In this document: positions 46,754 through 55,766 of the stretch, piece by piece
How positions within the stretch are numbered: the stretch's first letter is position 1
Layout: the number at the start of each line of letters is the position of its first letter
Origin: Bacteroidales bacterium
GTDB taxonomy: Bacteria; Bacteroidota; Bacteroidia; Bacteroidales; P3
Direction of reading: 5' to 3'
Assembly (NCBI GenBank): GCA_017522105.1
Contig: JAFXAA010000018.1
Coordinates: 34,983-98,982, forward strand
DNA: 64,000 nucleotides
The notes under the pieces: generated by a model
The model's database searches: none
Seen by the model: the letters and a program-made list of their open reading frames with translations, nothing else
Told to the model about the DNA's origin: nothing
Translations under genes and position numbers: made by a program

Positions 46754-46854
46754 TTCAGAAAGTTGTTTTTGTTTCAGTATTACTGTCGCGCCAGGCCTTG
46801 AACAATCTGGCGGACAGGGTGTTTCCCGTCATGTCGGCTTCTGCTGACAAACTG

Positions 46855-46862
46855 CAAATATA
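46855..46862 (-). promoter_or_regulatory. -7 box of the DUF349 operon
   Basis: TATATTTG on the minus strand, about 100 bases before the DUF349 start; no clear -33 box. Confidence 0.4.
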
Positions 46863-46930
46863 ATGATTTTTTTTGAATGTATATATATTTTTATTTTTGT
46901 TTGGTGCCTGCGGCCCCAAGTCCCAACGGC

Positions 46931-47036
46931 GCCCCTACGGAGTCCCTACGGCTGAGTTTCGGTCTTACACTGAAGAACGGCCGTAGGGGGGCCGTAGGGA
47001 CTCCGTAGGGGGGCCGTAGGGGAGCCGTAGGGGAGG
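46931..47036. repeat. palindromic repeat family 1, copy D (degenerate)
   Basis: Two arm units at the left (GCCCCTACGG, AGTCCCTACGG), then a decayed centre with CACTGAAGAACGGCCGTAGG, then five GCCGTAGGGG-type units to 47036. Fills the gap between the DUF349 gene and the next gene's stop. Confidence 0.75.
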
Positions 47037-47074
47037 GACGGAAGTGCCGGAGTGGGTGGGTTGGGTTGTAAGTG

Positions 47075-48043
47075 TCAGTCGCAGAGGATGTAGAGGTCGT
47101 CGCGGGGGTTGAGGAAGAGGATGGGTGTGGCGGAGGGGTGTGTGAGGAGGCGGCGGTCGGGGGTGCCGAAGATCCAGTCGATGGGGTCGGTGTTGCGCGG
47201 GTCGGTGGTGAGTGCTACGAGTATGTCGGGGTGCAGCGAGTCGATTGCCTGCAGGTCGGGGGTGGTTAATGATGAATGATTCTTGAGTGAAGAATGAAGA
47301 GAGAAGAATGAAGAATGGGCTGACGCGGTAGACCCGCACCGGGATAATTCTTCATTCTTCATTATTAGTTCTTCATTCCTGAAAATTGACGTTTTTTCGT
47401 ATTTGATGCCGAGTGGCGGGAATATTTTGTCTATGTAGCGTATGTTGTTGTTTTGCAGTGAGCGTAGTCCTTGGTCGTTGTAGGAGGGGAGTGCTATGGT
47501 GAGGCTGGTGCCGAGGAATCGCGCGAGGTATGACGCCCAGATGAGTTTTTCTTTGCTTTCGCGGTGGTGGTCTACTGTGATGACGGCTTTTTTTAATGAA
47601 GAATTAAGAATGAGGAATGAAGAATGGGCTGACGCGGTCGACCCGCACCTGGATAATTCTTCATTCTTCATTCTTAATTCTTCATTTCTGATGACGAGGT
47701 AGGCTGTCTTGCATCGGGCGAAGGTGCGGAGGAGTGTGCGGGGGTTGGAGATGGAGGAGCGTGGTGCGGAGGGGTTTGCGGCGGTGACGGCGAGGATTGC
47801 GTTGAAGGCTGTCGGGAGGCCTTCTATGGCTGTGGCCCAGTCGCCGCGCAGTGCGGCGTAGGGTATGTTGTATTGTTTGAGCCAGTTGCTGTCGGAGTTG
47901 TCGTTTGAGACGTTGAGGAGCATGAGTTTTTTGTGGCGCAGGTGTGTGGCGAAGTGGCTGGCGGCGGCTATGACGGCGGGTGCGGTGTCTGTGTTTTCCA
48001 CGCAGGCTACGACGTACTGGTCTCCTCGGTTGATGTGGCGCAT
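47075..48043 (-). CDS. universal-stress-like protein carrying two in-frame palindromic repeat peptides
   Basis: 322 residues from ATG at 48043. It reads as a two-part universal-stress-protein relative: strand-like YVVACVENTDTAPAVIAAAS at the start and TPILFLNPRDDLYILCD at the end, an ending common in Bacteroidota proteins of this kind. Residues ~119-151 and ~222-257 are two copies of a palindromic DNA repeat, both translated as RNEEL.MKNEELSRCGSTAS-type peptide. Removing them leaves a continuous, ordinary-looking protein (TAYLVI...AVITVDHHRES; KYEKTSIF...TPDLQAIDSL). The gene has no stop or frameshift. Last gene of a four-gene run; starts 14 bases after the large cargo gene. Confidence 0.7.
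   Translation of the reverse strand: MRHINRGDQYVVACVENTDTAPAVIAAASHFATHLRHKKLMLLNVSNDNSDSNWLKQYNIPYAALRGDWATAIEGLPTAFNAILAVTAANPSAPRSSISNPRTLLRTFARCKTAYLVIRNEELRMKNEELSRCGSTASAHSSFLILNSSLKKAVITVDHHRESKEKLIWASYLARFLGTSLTIALPSYNDQGLRSLQNNNIRYIDKIFPPLGIKYEKTSIFRNEELIMKNEELSRCGSTASAHSSFFSLHSSLKNHSSLTTPDLQAIDSLHPDILVALTTDPRNTDPIDWIFGTPDRRLLTHPSATPILFLNPRDDLYILCD
47285..47378 (-). repeat. family 3 palindrome inside the universal-stress-like gene, copy 2
   Basis: Arms of about 32 bp based on GAATGAAGAA units (several mismatches) flank the same centre as copy 1, GGGCTGACGCGGT(A)GACCCGCACC. Translated as RNEELIMKNEELSRCGSTAS. Confidence 0.85.
47595..47686 (-). repeat. family 3 palindrome inside the universal-stress-like gene, copy 1
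   Basis: 31-bp arms at 47595-47625 and 47656-47686 with one mismatch, around a 30-base centre GGGCTGACGCGGTCGACCCG... On each strand only one reading frame is free of stops; the gene uses that frame. Confidence 0.9.
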
Positions 48044-48057
48044 GGTGCTGTTGGGAT

Positions 48058-51000
48058 TTATCGTATCAGTGTTATGTCGCCTTTGAAGTCGTTGGTGTGG
48101 CCGCCGAAGCAGGTGATGCTGCAGGTGTAGGTGTAGACGCCCGGCGGGCAGGGTGTGCCGCGGTAGGTGCCGTCCCAGCAGAGGGTTGGGTCGTCGGAGC
48201 GGTAGACTGTTTCGCCCCAGCGGTTGAAGATGGCTATGGTGAATTCCGATAGTTGGTCGCTGTTGAAGCAGACGGCGTCGTTGATGCCGTCGCCGTTGGG
48301 TGTGAAGGCGTTGGGGATGACGAACAGGGGTGGGCCGCAGACGACTTGGCGGCAGCGGATGGCTATGGTGTCGGTGCGCGAGCAGTTGGCGGAGGTGGCG
48401 GTGAGGGTGTAGAGTGTGAGGCTGTCGGTGGGTGTGGCCACGGGGTTGGCGGAGGCGGGGTTGTCGAGCGTGGAGGAGGGACTCCAGAGGAATGTGACGG
48501 TTTGGTCGGATTGGAGTGAGGCGTGGAGGACGGTGCTTTCGCCGTCCCAGAGTGTGGTGTCGTCGGCCCAGAGGCGGAGGCTGTCGAGGGAGTGGTTGCG
48601 GAGGATGAGGGTGGTGTCGGCGATGGGGCATCCGTTGGCGGCGGTGAGGAGGAGTGTGTGCGGCCCTGGGCAGAGGTTTTGCAGGAGGGTGTCAGTCGGT
48701 GCGGTTCCGGGGATGTTGAGGTTGTAGCGGATGTTGATCCAACCGATGCAAGAGTCGGAGCACAGGGGAGTGGAGAGTGTTTTGGTGTAGGCGGGCTGCG
48801 GGGGGTTGGCGAGGCGGAAGGTGCCTGTGTAGGAGCAGCCGTAGCCGGTGAGGGTGACGCGGTAGTCCACATCCGGGGCGAGGCCGCTGAAGACGACGGT
48901 GGTGTCGGTGGTGGCGACTGTGGCCTGCGGTGTGCTGACGATGGCGAGGGAGTCGGGGTCGGTGCCCGGCATGAGGATGAGTGTGAGTGCGCCGTCGGCG
49001 GAGTCGCGGCATGAGATATCGGTGATGTTGTTGCAGCGCACGATGAGTATTTTGTGTATGCTGAAGGTGTCGGTCTGCGAGCAGCCTTCGGCCGAGGTGC
49101 GGAGGATGTAGGTGCCGGAGTCGGAGACTGTTGGGTTGGCGATGCCTGGGTTGTCGACGTTTGGTGTGAGCCAAGTGTAGGTGGCGCCAGGGAGAGGAGT
49201 GACGCCTATCTGCACGTTTTCGCCGTTGCAGGCTGTTATGACTGGGTGGTTGAGGCCTGCCGATGGTGCGAGGACGAGGAGCGTGTGGCTCTGTGTGTCG
49301 GCGTCGGCGCAGCCTCCGGCTTGGTAGGCGTGGAGGGTGACGTTGTAGGTGCCTGGTGCGGAGTAGGTGTGCGTTGGGTTTTGGGCGGAGGAGGTGGTGC
49401 CGTCGCCGAAGTCCCAAAGGAAGTCGGTGCCGCGTCCTGTCTGGCGGAAGCTGACGGTGTAGGGGGCGCAGCCTGCCTGCGGGGGTATGAATTCGGCCAC
49501 GGGGAAGTCGTTGCTGACGTTGAAGCGGAAGATGGCGTTGTTGCAGTTGCTGGCACGGTTGGTGTCGCTCCAGGCGCCTGCTGTGGTGGGAAATCCCTGT
49601 GTGCCGCCGCAGGAGGCGCAGACGGACTGGTAGAGTGTGGCGAGGCGGTCGAAGCGCGAGGTGCCACCGTCGACGTGGTCGGTGCCGCCGAGGGAGTAGC
49701 CTGTGTTTTGGTGCAGCTCGCCGAAGAAGGAGGCGTACTGGAGGCTGTTGGCGTCGGCGTCGAGGGATATTATGTAGAAGTCCTGTCCGTCGGTGGTGTC
49801 GGAGTAGGCGTCGGCGGTGGTCTGCATGCCTGTGGTGCCGCCGGTGTACCATTGCACCTGGTTGTGGCCCACGAAGTCGCGCCCCCAACCGGCGGCGTAG
49901 ACCCGGTTGCAGATGTCGGCGGCGAAGGCTGTGGGTGAGAGGTTGACGCGTTCCGGAGTGCCGAAGACGGTGCTCCAGCGCAGGGCCGAGAGGTCGGGTG
50001 AGAGGCGTTGGAGGAGCATGCCTGCTGAGGGCACAGAGTAGCCTGCGTTGTGGATCATGGTGGAGCCGGAGGCGCGGGTCTGACCGAAGATGAAGGTTTC
50101 GCCGTGGTTGCCGATGCGGACGAAGTAGGCCTGGTCGTAGGCAGTGGAGCCTATGTAGGACGAGGCGAGGAGGCTGCCGTCGGCGGAGGACAGTTTGGCC
50201 ACGAAGCCGTCGGCGGAGCCGCCGCCGTAGAGTGGTTGCAGCACGCCTGCTGTGACGGGGAAGTCGTCGCTGTTGGTACCGCCGCAGACCACAGGGTTGA
50301 GGTCGGCATCGAGGTCTATGGAGTAGGCTGCGTCGTCGCCGGTGCCGCCGAGGTAGGTGCTCCAAAGGAGTGTGTGCAGAGAGAGGTCGAACTTGAAGAC
50401 CACGGCTTCCTGTTTATAGGCGGGGTTGGTCTGTGCGGAGCCTGCAGTGGTGGGGAAGTTGGTGCTTAAGGTCGTGGTGCCCACATAGATGTTGCCGAAA
50501 GGGTCTGATATTATCTCGCCGCGGGCGCCGTCGCCGTAGTTGTAGTAGAGGGAGTCGTTGCCTTGCATTATGATGCGGTTGGAGCTGTTGTAGTGGCGCT
50601 TGTAGTTGAGGCCGTCGTTGCCGTTGCCGCCGACGAGGGTGGAGGCGAGGAGTGCGGAGCCGTCGACCGAGAGGCGTGCCACGAAGATGTCGCTGCCGTT
50701 GGGGAACGGTATGGATGCGGCGTTCTCGTAGTTTATGTTGGAGCCGCCGGCATGGCCGCGGCGGTAGGCGCCCGGGGTGGTGGGGAAGTCTGAGCTGCCC
50801 GTGGTGCCGAGGACGAGGAGCTCGTCGAAGGAGTTGACGTAGAGGCTGTGCGGCATGTCGGCCTGGTTGCCGCCGAGGTAGGTGGCGTAGAGCCGCTGCG
50901 TGCCTGTGGAGTCGAACTTGAAGATGCCGATGTCGGCCACGTTGCTGTTGCCGTTGAAGGTGGTGTCGTAGGCACCGAGGGAGACGGGGTAGCCGATGTT

Positions 51001-51840
51001 GAATACGAGTCCTGCGGTGTAGGTGTTCTTGTGCGAGTCGTATGTGCCGGTGGTGCCCCAGTTGTCGGCTGTGGAGCCTGTGTAGGTGGACGAGCGCAGC
51101 TGCACGACGGGGTCGATGACCAGTTCGCGCTGTGCATCGTAGGGTCCTGTTACGTCCACGCTGACGATGTAGGCTTTGTCCTTGCGGCTCAGCTGCCAGC
51201 GACTTGCCACCTCGTGCTCTTTGCCATCGGCGGAACGCTGGTAGGTGTAGGGGCGCAGCTCCACGATGTCGCGCACGGTGGTGCGTATGCGCATGTTGCC
51301 GTCGCTGCCAATGCTTATGCCGTCGGTGCCGTCATATTCGAGGATTATCTGAGCGGGGTTGGCACCGGGGGCTACGATGAAGTTGTACTTGAGGGCGTTG
51401 GATGCAGTGTATAGTTCAAGGTCGATGCCAGGGTAGAGGTCTTTGTAGCGCGCCACGCTGAAGGCTGGCACGCCGGAACGCCACCGCGCAGTGTTGTCGC
51501 CGATGAAGTAGTTGCTGTATCCTGGCTGCTTCTGTTCACCGTTGGGTGATGCCGATGTGCCCACGAAGCGCATCTTGTAGGCGTGCATGGCCAGCCTGTG
51601 CCCTGTGCCCGGAGCGGGGTGGCGTAGAGGAGCGCGCAGAGCCACGGTGAGGCCGTCGTCCTCAAGGAAGAGGGCCGCGTCGTGCAGCTGTGCCTCGTAG
51701 CGCACGCGGGCATCCCATTGGCCGTCGTTGCGTACGAAGAGCGCCTGCGTGCCAACGCCGAGGGTGTCGCGCACATTGCGTGCAGCCACCGGCAGCGCCA
51801 GCAGGGTCATGAGGAGTATTATGGCTATGGGTTTTCTCAT
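48058..51840 (-). CDS. large exported SBBP/PKD protein with CHU_C-type type IX sorting end
   Basis: 1260 residues. Signal peptide (IAIILLMTLLALPVAA). An N-terminal beta-rich domain with FVRNDGQWDARVRYEAQL and NYFIGDNTARWRSGVPAF, followed by SBBP-like beta-propeller units (ATYLGGNQADMPHSLYVNS, WSTYLGGTGDDAAYSIDLDA). One PKD domain (FLWDFGDGTTSSAQNPTHTY). The C-terminus is a gliding-motility-associated domain (IPNAFTPNGDGINDAVCFNS ... FNRWGETVYRSDDP ... FKGDITLIR), the type B sorting signal of type IX cargo. It is presumably secreted to the cell surface. Function unknown. Confidence 0.85.
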   Translation of the reverse strand: MRKPIAIILLMTLLALPVAARNVRDTLGVGTQALFVRNDGQWDARVRYEAQLHDAALFLEDDGLTVALRAPLRHPAPGTGHRLAMHAYKMRFVGTSASPNGEQKQPGYSNYFIGDNTARWRSGVPAFSVARYKDLYPGIDLELYTASNALKYNFIVAPGANPAQIILEYDGTDGISIGSDGNMRIRTTVRDIVELRPYTYQRSADGKEHEVASRWQLSRKDKAYIVSVDVTGPYDAQRELVIDPVVQLRSSTYTGSTADNWGTTGTYDSHKNTYTAGLVFNIGYPVSLGAYDTTFNGNSNVADIGIFKFDSTGTQRLYATYLGGNQADMPHSLYVNSFDELLVLGTTGSSDFPTTPGAYRRGHAGGSNINYENAASIPFPNGSDIFVARLSVDGSALLASTLVGGNGNDGLNYKRHYNSSNRIIMQGNDSLYYNYGDGARGEIISDPFGNIYVGTTTLSTNFPTTAGSAQTNPAYKQEAVVFKFDLSLHTLLWSTYLGGTGDDAAYSIDLDADLNPVVCGGTNSDDFPVTAGVLQPLYGGGSADGFVAKLSSADGSLLASSYIGSTAYDQAYFVRIGNHGETFIFGQTRASGSTMIHNAGYSVPSAGMLLQRLSPDLSALRWSTVFGTPERVNLSPTAFAADICNRVYAAGWGRDFVGHNQVQWYTGGTTGMQTTADAYSDTTDGQDFYIISLDADANSLQYASFFGELHQNTGYSLGGTDHVDGGTSRFDRLATLYQSVCASCGGTQGFPTTAGAWSDTNRASNCNNAIFRFNVSNDFPVAEFIPPQAGCAPYTVSFRQTGRGTDFLWDFGDGTTSSAQNPTHTYSAPGTYNVTLHAYQAGGCADADTQSHTLLVLAPSAGLNHPVITACNGENVQIGVTPLPGATYTWLTPNVDNPGIANPTVSDSGTYILRTSAEGCSQTDTFSIHKILIVRCNNITDISCRDSADGALTLILMPGTDPDSLAIVSTPQATVATTDTTVVFSGLAPDVDYRVTLTGYGCSYTGTFRLANPPQPAYTKTLSTPLCSDSCIGWINIRYNLNIPGTAPTDTLLQNLCPGPHTLLLTAANGCPIADTTLILRNHSLDSLRLWADDTTLWDGESTVLHASLQSDQTVTFLWSPSSTLDNPASANPVATPTDSLTLYTLTATSANCSRTDTIAIRCRQVVCGPPLFVIPNAFTPNGDGINDAVCFNSDQLSEFTIAIFNRWGETVYRSDDPTLCWDGTYRGTPCPPGVYTYTCSITCFGGHTNDFKGDITLIR

Positions 51841-51857
51841 CGGATGGTTGTCGTTGG

Positions 51858-52616
51858 TCAGAAGGTGTATCGGGCGCCGAGAGTTCCGTAGACGGGGTAG
51901 AGCGGCTGCTCCACGGTCTTGAAGTCCTTGGGGAAGACGGGTGTGAGGCCCCAGTTGAGGTCGGCGGTGACGCCGAGGGGACCGAAGACCTGCCAGTCGA
52001 GGCCTATACCCACGCCGAACTGCCAGCGGTTCATGTCGTCGGAGAACTCGTAGGGAGCCTCGGTCTCGGGTGTGTCGCCAATGGTGATGCGTGGGCCCGT
52101 GGGGTCGCCCTCGCGCAGGTAGCCGTCAGAGGCCACACCCTTGAACTCCTTCTTCACCAGCAGCGACACGTAGGGGCCGGCGCGCAGCGTCAGCTTGTCG
52201 CCTACGGAATAGGTGGCTTGCAGCGGCAGGGTGAGCATCCACTCGGTGACTTCCTGATGCACATGGCCCGTGAAGACGCCAGAGATATGCGTTGCGCCCT
52301 GGTTCATCTCCATGTGGTAGCTCCTGACGGTCACATCGGTGTTCATGGCTTTGTTCTCCAAGTGCAGGCCTGCGGCGATGCCCCAGCAGCTGCCGGTGGA
52401 GTAACTTGCATCGGCTCCCACGCAGAACGAGGGGGTGAGGCGGAAGGCATCGATGCTGCTTATCGTTGGCGGCAGGCCCATGGGGGAAGTGCCGCCGATG
52501 CTGTAGCCGGCGCGGAGCGAGAGGCCGAAGTTATCGCCGAGGATACCGCCCATGACGACCGAGGGCATGGCGGCGGCAACGAGGATGGATGCTATATAGA
52601 AGAGGCTCTTTTTCAT
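51858..52616 (-). CDS. outer-membrane beta-barrel protein (PorT-like)
   Basis: 252 residues from ATG at 52616 (MKKSLFYIASILVAAAMPSV); an in-frame Met 30 bases earlier would spoil the signal peptide. Barrel strands alternate through the protein (FGLSLRAGYSIGG, WMLTLPLQATYSV, LTLRAGPYVSLLV, WQFGVGIGLDWQVFGPLGVT) and it ends GTLGARYTF with terminal Phe. Located between the lipoprotein gene and the type IX cargo gene, so it may be the cargo's surface partner, by gene order only. Confidence 0.75.
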   Translation of the reverse strand: MKKSLFYIASILVAAAMPSVVMGGILGDNFGLSLRAGYSIGGTSPMGLPPTISSIDAFRLTPSFCVGADASYSTGSCWGIAAGLHLENKAMNTDVTVRSYHMEMNQGATHISGVFTGHVHQEVTEWMLTLPLQATYSVGDKLTLRAGPYVSLLVKKEFKGVASDGYLREGDPTGPRITIGDTPETEAPYEFSDDMNRWQFGVGIGLDWQVFGPLGVTADLNWGLTPVFPKDFKTVEQPLYPVYGTLGARYTF

Positions 52617-52635
52617 TGTCGGAATGGCTTTTGAA

Positions 52636-53778
52636 TTAGTTTTCATACGTCACATGCACCTCGTCTATGTAGAGCATGCTGCCGATGGCGCCTTCGAAGG
52701 CATCGCCACCCTTGCTTGACGAGAAGACCAGCGTCATGCTGTAGCCGTAGTTGGCCAGTAACTGCAGGTCTACGGCGCCGCCTTCGAAGTTCATTTCAAA
52801 GCGTGTCCACTCCGCGGTGGCAGGCAGCGATGCCACCTGTGCCTTCATGACCACGCAGGGACTCGTCATCACGTTGTCGCCGTAGAGTTTCACAGGGTTG
52901 CCCTCATCGTCCTGGTTGCGGAAGAAGACGGCGTATATGTTGGCCTCGTCGGTGCGGTTGGGGTCAACCTGCATCTGCGCGTTGGTGAATTCGGCACCGG
53001 GCATGTACTTGTAGTAACCCTCAACGCGCGTGGGCACCTTGTTGACAGGCATGCCGAAGACGGTGCTCTTCAGGGCGTTGGTTAGCACAGCGTTGATGTT
53101 GAACTCGCCGATGAAGAGGTTGCCTGCGGCAATAGGCTTGTTCATCAAGTGCCCCATCGGTCCGGCGTCTTTGGTGGTGAGGCACACGCCTTTGCCAACG
53201 TAGCCGTCGTTCACCGACCGCGTCGGGAACATTTCCGGGGTGGCATTGGATTGCGTGATGGCGTAGCCCTGGTTGCCGGAAGCCCAGATGCGGTTGGTGT
53301 CGCCGTTGGCGTTTATCTCGCAGAACACGTGGTATCTGCTCGACCCTTGTACGGCGGTGCCCACATGCTCGAAAGAAATCGTGACCGGTGCTTCTGGCGG
53401 ACGCATGTACACAGTGTAGCGCCGGCTGTAGGCGTCGTCCTCCGACGTGACGGTGTATGTCACCGGGCCTGCCGAGAAGTCCTGCACCGAACCGCTTGCG
53501 GGGCTCACCGTCGCGCCTTCGCTGACGGTGAAGAAGACCGGTAAACGGTGCGAGCTGGCGGGGCGCACGGTGAATACAAGCTCCGTGGTAGTGCTGGGAA
53601 TATCGTCTATGTGCATCTGCGACGGCTGGAAGAAACAGGCGGCATACTCGTCGCCCTGCACCCAGGCGCTTATGATGTCGCACTCGGGGTTCTTGAATTC
53701 CTCTTTCTTGCACGCAGTCAACGCGATGCAGGCTATCGCCACCATCGTTGCCATGGATATCGTGATTCTTCCTTTCAT
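52636..53778 (-). CDS. PCMD-domain lipoprotein
   Basis: 380 residues from ATG at 53778. Lipobox LTAC; Cys near residue 22. N-terminal Ig-like/cadherin-like part (TTELVFTVRPASSHRLPVFF), then the PCMD (putative carbohydrate metabolism) domain from about residue 135: FEHVGTAVQGSSRYHVF, RIWASGNQGYAI, GEFNINAVLTNALKSTVFGM, VEGYYKYMPGAEFTNAQMQV, AEWTRFEMNFEGG and YIDEVHVTYEN. Predicted surface lipoprotein; substrate unknown. First gene of the run to 47075. Confidence 0.82.
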   Translation of the reverse strand: MKGRITISMATMVAIACIALTACKKEEFKNPECDIISAWVQGDEYAACFFQPSQMHIDDIPSTTTELVFTVRPASSHRLPVFFTVSEGATVSPASGSVQDFSAGPVTYTVTSEDDAYSRRYTVYMRPPEAPVTISFEHVGTAVQGSSRYHVFCEINANGDTNRIWASGNQGYAITQSNATPEMFPTRSVNDGYVGKGVCLTTKDAGPMGHLMNKPIAAGNLFIGEFNINAVLTNALKSTVFGMPVNKVPTRVEGYYKYMPGAEFTNAQMQVDPNRTDEANIYAVFFRNQDDEGNPVKLYGDNVMTSPCVVMKAQVASLPATAEWTRFEMNFEGGAVDLQLLANYGYSMTLVFSSSKGGDAFEGAIGSMLYIDEVHVTYEN

Positions 53779-53877
53779 AGAGTGAGTCCGGTTGATGCGT
53801 ATGTGTCTTATATGGTTGTCTTTCAGCTTTGTATGTGTTGTGGTGTGTCGTATTTCGTTGTCCGTCAGCACTTTCAT

Positions 53878-53926
53878 TGAGCCCCTACGGAGCCCCTACG
53901 GAGTCCCTACGGCCCCCCTACGGCCA
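53878..53926. repeat. palindromic repeat family 1, copy E (arms only)
   Basis: Four consecutive 11-bp units: AGCCCCTACGG, AGCCCCTACGG, AGTCCCTACGG, CCCCCCTACGG. Lies upstream of the PCMD operon; no inner stem. Confidence 0.75.
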
Positions 53927-54054
53927 TCGCATGAACGGATGTGGTAGGAATGCCGTCGGATGGTCGTTGCGAGTCCGTCGGGGAATCGTGGCACCTCCGT
54001 TCGCGCGCGAACTTATTGTATAACGAAGGCTGTGTGGTTTTATTGTGTCAGGCA

Positions 54055-54080
54055 CAAAAAAAGAGGACTTCTGTCCTCTT
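54055..54080 (-). terminator. terminator of the tRNA-Arg gene
   Basis: On the minus strand, AAGAGGAC / GTCCTCTT with a 4-base loop, followed by TTTTT; begins 3 bases after the tRNA CCA end. Confidence 0.85.
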
Positions 54081-54082
54081 CT

Positions 54083-54159
54083 TGGTGACTCCTGCAGGAT
54101 TCAAACCTGCAACCTTCTGATCCGTAGTCAGATGCTCTATTCAGTTGAGCTAAGGAGCC
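54083..54159 (-). tRNA. tRNA-Arg (anticodon ACG)
   Basis: 77 bases on the minus strand. Acceptor GGCTCCT pairs with AGGAGTC (one G-U), anticodon stem TCTGA/TCAGA with loop CTACGGA gives ACG, TPsiC arm GCAGG TTTGAAT CCTGC, and CCA is encoded. ACG would be edited to ICG and read CGU, CGC and CGA. Confidence 0.95.
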
Positions 54160-54198
54160 ATCTGGTTTTTCAAGGTCTCTCTCCCTCGAAAGCGGTTG

Positions 54199-54230
54199 CA
54201 AAAGTACGAACTTTTTGCATACCCACCAAA
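54199..54230 (-). promoter_or_regulatory. promoter of the tRNA-Arg gene
   Basis: On the minus strand TTTG (54230-54227), 20 bases, TACTTTTG (54206-54199), about 40 bases before the tRNA. Confidence 0.75.
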
Positions 54231-54323
54231 TTTTTTTTGTGCCCGAAAGCCTCGGTTTCGCGCTTTTTATTAGTTGTCAGCCTGTTGTGAGGACTATTTT
54301 TTTTATTTTGCAGCCCTCCATGC

Positions 54324-54842
54324 TCACTTTACACCGTACACTTCGCGGTAAAGAAGAGCCTTTATTTCGGAAAATTCGTCGTCGTCGAGTTCGTATTTCG
54401 ACATCAGCAGCATGGGCACCGTACGTCCGTCATTGTGATAGGAGGGCTGTACGTAGGGCTGCGGGTTCTGGAAGAACCCCATGGAGGCGTAGAACTCCAG
54501 CCTGTGGTCGGCCTCCTCGGTGTTAGGCAGTTCTATCTCCAGGACCACCTGCTCGGTCTGCTGAGAGAGGAAGTTGAGGAAGACGGCCTTGCCGAGGCCC
54601 TGGTTGCGGAGGTCTTCGTCGATGGCGAAATGCTCCACGTAGACGAGGTCGTCGAAGGTCCAGTAGGTGAGGATGCCCACGGGCTGGGAGCCGTTTTCGG
54701 CGACGAGGAAATGGAATTTGCCGGCATCACGCTGCCGGATTGTACTGAAGGGCGGGCGTTCCTGTTCGGGAAACGCCTCTTCGAAAAGGTTTTGCGCAAA
54801 GTGCGAATGGTCGCTGTCTGCGAGGTTGGTGAATGTAATCAT
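54324..54842 (-). CDS. GNAT-family N-acetyltransferase
   Basis: 172 residues. The acetyl-CoA binding loop is DEDLRNQGLGKAVFLNFL (R/Q-x-x-G-x-G/A); preceding strand LVYVEHFAIDE, and late FYASMGFFQNPQPYVQPSY. Substrate unknown. Located at the end of a minus-strand run, 3 bases after the OM-like protein gene. Confidence 0.85.
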   Translation of the reverse strand: MITFTNLADSDHSHFAQNLFEEAFPEQERPPFSTIRQRDAGKFHFLVAENGSQPVGILTYWTFDDLVYVEHFAIDEDLRNQGLGKAVFLNFLSQQTEQVVLEIELPNTEEADHRLEFYASMGFFQNPQPYVQPSYHNDGRTVPMLLMSKYELDDDEFSEIKALLYREVYGVK

Positions 54843-54845
54843 CTC

Positions 54846-55766
54846 TTATTGTAGAAAACTAAAATTATTCATTTCTATACGTATGCCGAGGGTGTGCTGC
54901 CACCCCCATGCGGTGTAGTTTTGCAGGACGGTGCGCAGCTGTGCGCAGGTGTAGGCTGCTTTGATGGCACCTACGGCGGGTAGGCGGTAGCCGACGGCTG
55001 CCGTGGCGAAGAAGCCGTAGCCCACGCCGCCCTGGTTGATGTATTCGTAGGGCGCCACGCCGTCGTCGGGAATGCGGCCGCCCCAGCGGTCGAGGATGGA
55101 GTAGGTGTGGCCGTTTACCTCTATGATGTTGTCTCGCACCTTGGTGTTGACGAGGCTTGCTCCGATGTTTAGTTCAAGAACGATGGCCTCGGTGAGCGAG
55201 ACGGTGCGTGTCACGGCGAGGTCGATGTTGATGCGGTCTTCCTGGCCGGTGATGCCGCAGCGCAGATAGCGGTCGGTGCCGAGCTGACCGGTGTTGTTGT
55301 CGGTGCTGAGGAGCCACTGGCCCTGGGCGTTCAGGCGCGCAAGGTCGAAGCGCAGAAGCCAGCCGAAGCCGCTCTCGTAGTCGTAGCGGATGCCGAGCCC
55401 AATCTGGTAGGAGATACGGTAGTGCATCTGCGGATACTCGGCCACGGTGAGCATGGTCTGGTCGCTGACGGCGTCGGTGATTAGGCGGTTGGTGCGCAGG
55501 TCCTGCCATATCTCTCGCCCGTAGGTGTTGCTTTTCATGATGCGGTATATGCCTCCGACGTTGTCGGTCGCTGTGGGGGCACCTGAGTAGAAGTTGGCTG
55601 TAGCGTCCGACGCCCAATAGGCGTTGGCTCCGGCGAAGACACCGAGGCCTGTTTGTATCGTGCTACTGGGGGGCTTGTCGGCGGAGGCTGCGCCGAGACT
55701 GTTGTCTTCGGCGGCGGCCTGGCCGGCAATGACGGCGAGGGCTATGATTACGGCGGCGCGTATCAC
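54846..55766 (-). CDS. exported beta-rich protein paired with the sigma factor
   Basis: 306 residues. Signal peptide AAVIIALAVIAGQAAA. Beta-strand pattern in the mature region (MHYRISYQIGLGIRYDYESG, WLLRFDLARLNAQGQWLL, IVLELNIGASLVN, GYGFFATAAVGYRLPAVGA) and a final HTLGIRIEMNNFSFLQ suggest an outer-membrane barrel. It overlaps the sigma-factor gene by 4 bases, where an anti-sigma factor would often be; it has no cytoplasmic domain, so it is not a classical one. Confidence 0.6.
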   Translation of the reverse strand: MIRAAVIIALAVIAGQAAAEDNSLGAASADKPPSSTIQTGLGVFAGANAYWASDATANFYSGAPTATDNVGGIYRIMKSNTYGREIWQDLRTNRLITDAVSDQTMLTVAEYPQMHYRISYQIGLGIRYDYESGFGWLLRFDLARLNAQGQWLLSTDNNTGQLGTDRYLRCGITGQEDRINIDLAVTRTVSLTEAIVLELNIGASLVNTKVRDNIIEVNGHTYSILDRWGGRIPDDGVAPYEYINQGGVGYGFFATAAVGYRLPAVGAIKAAYTCAQLRTVLQNYTAWGWQHTLGIRIEMNNFSFLQ

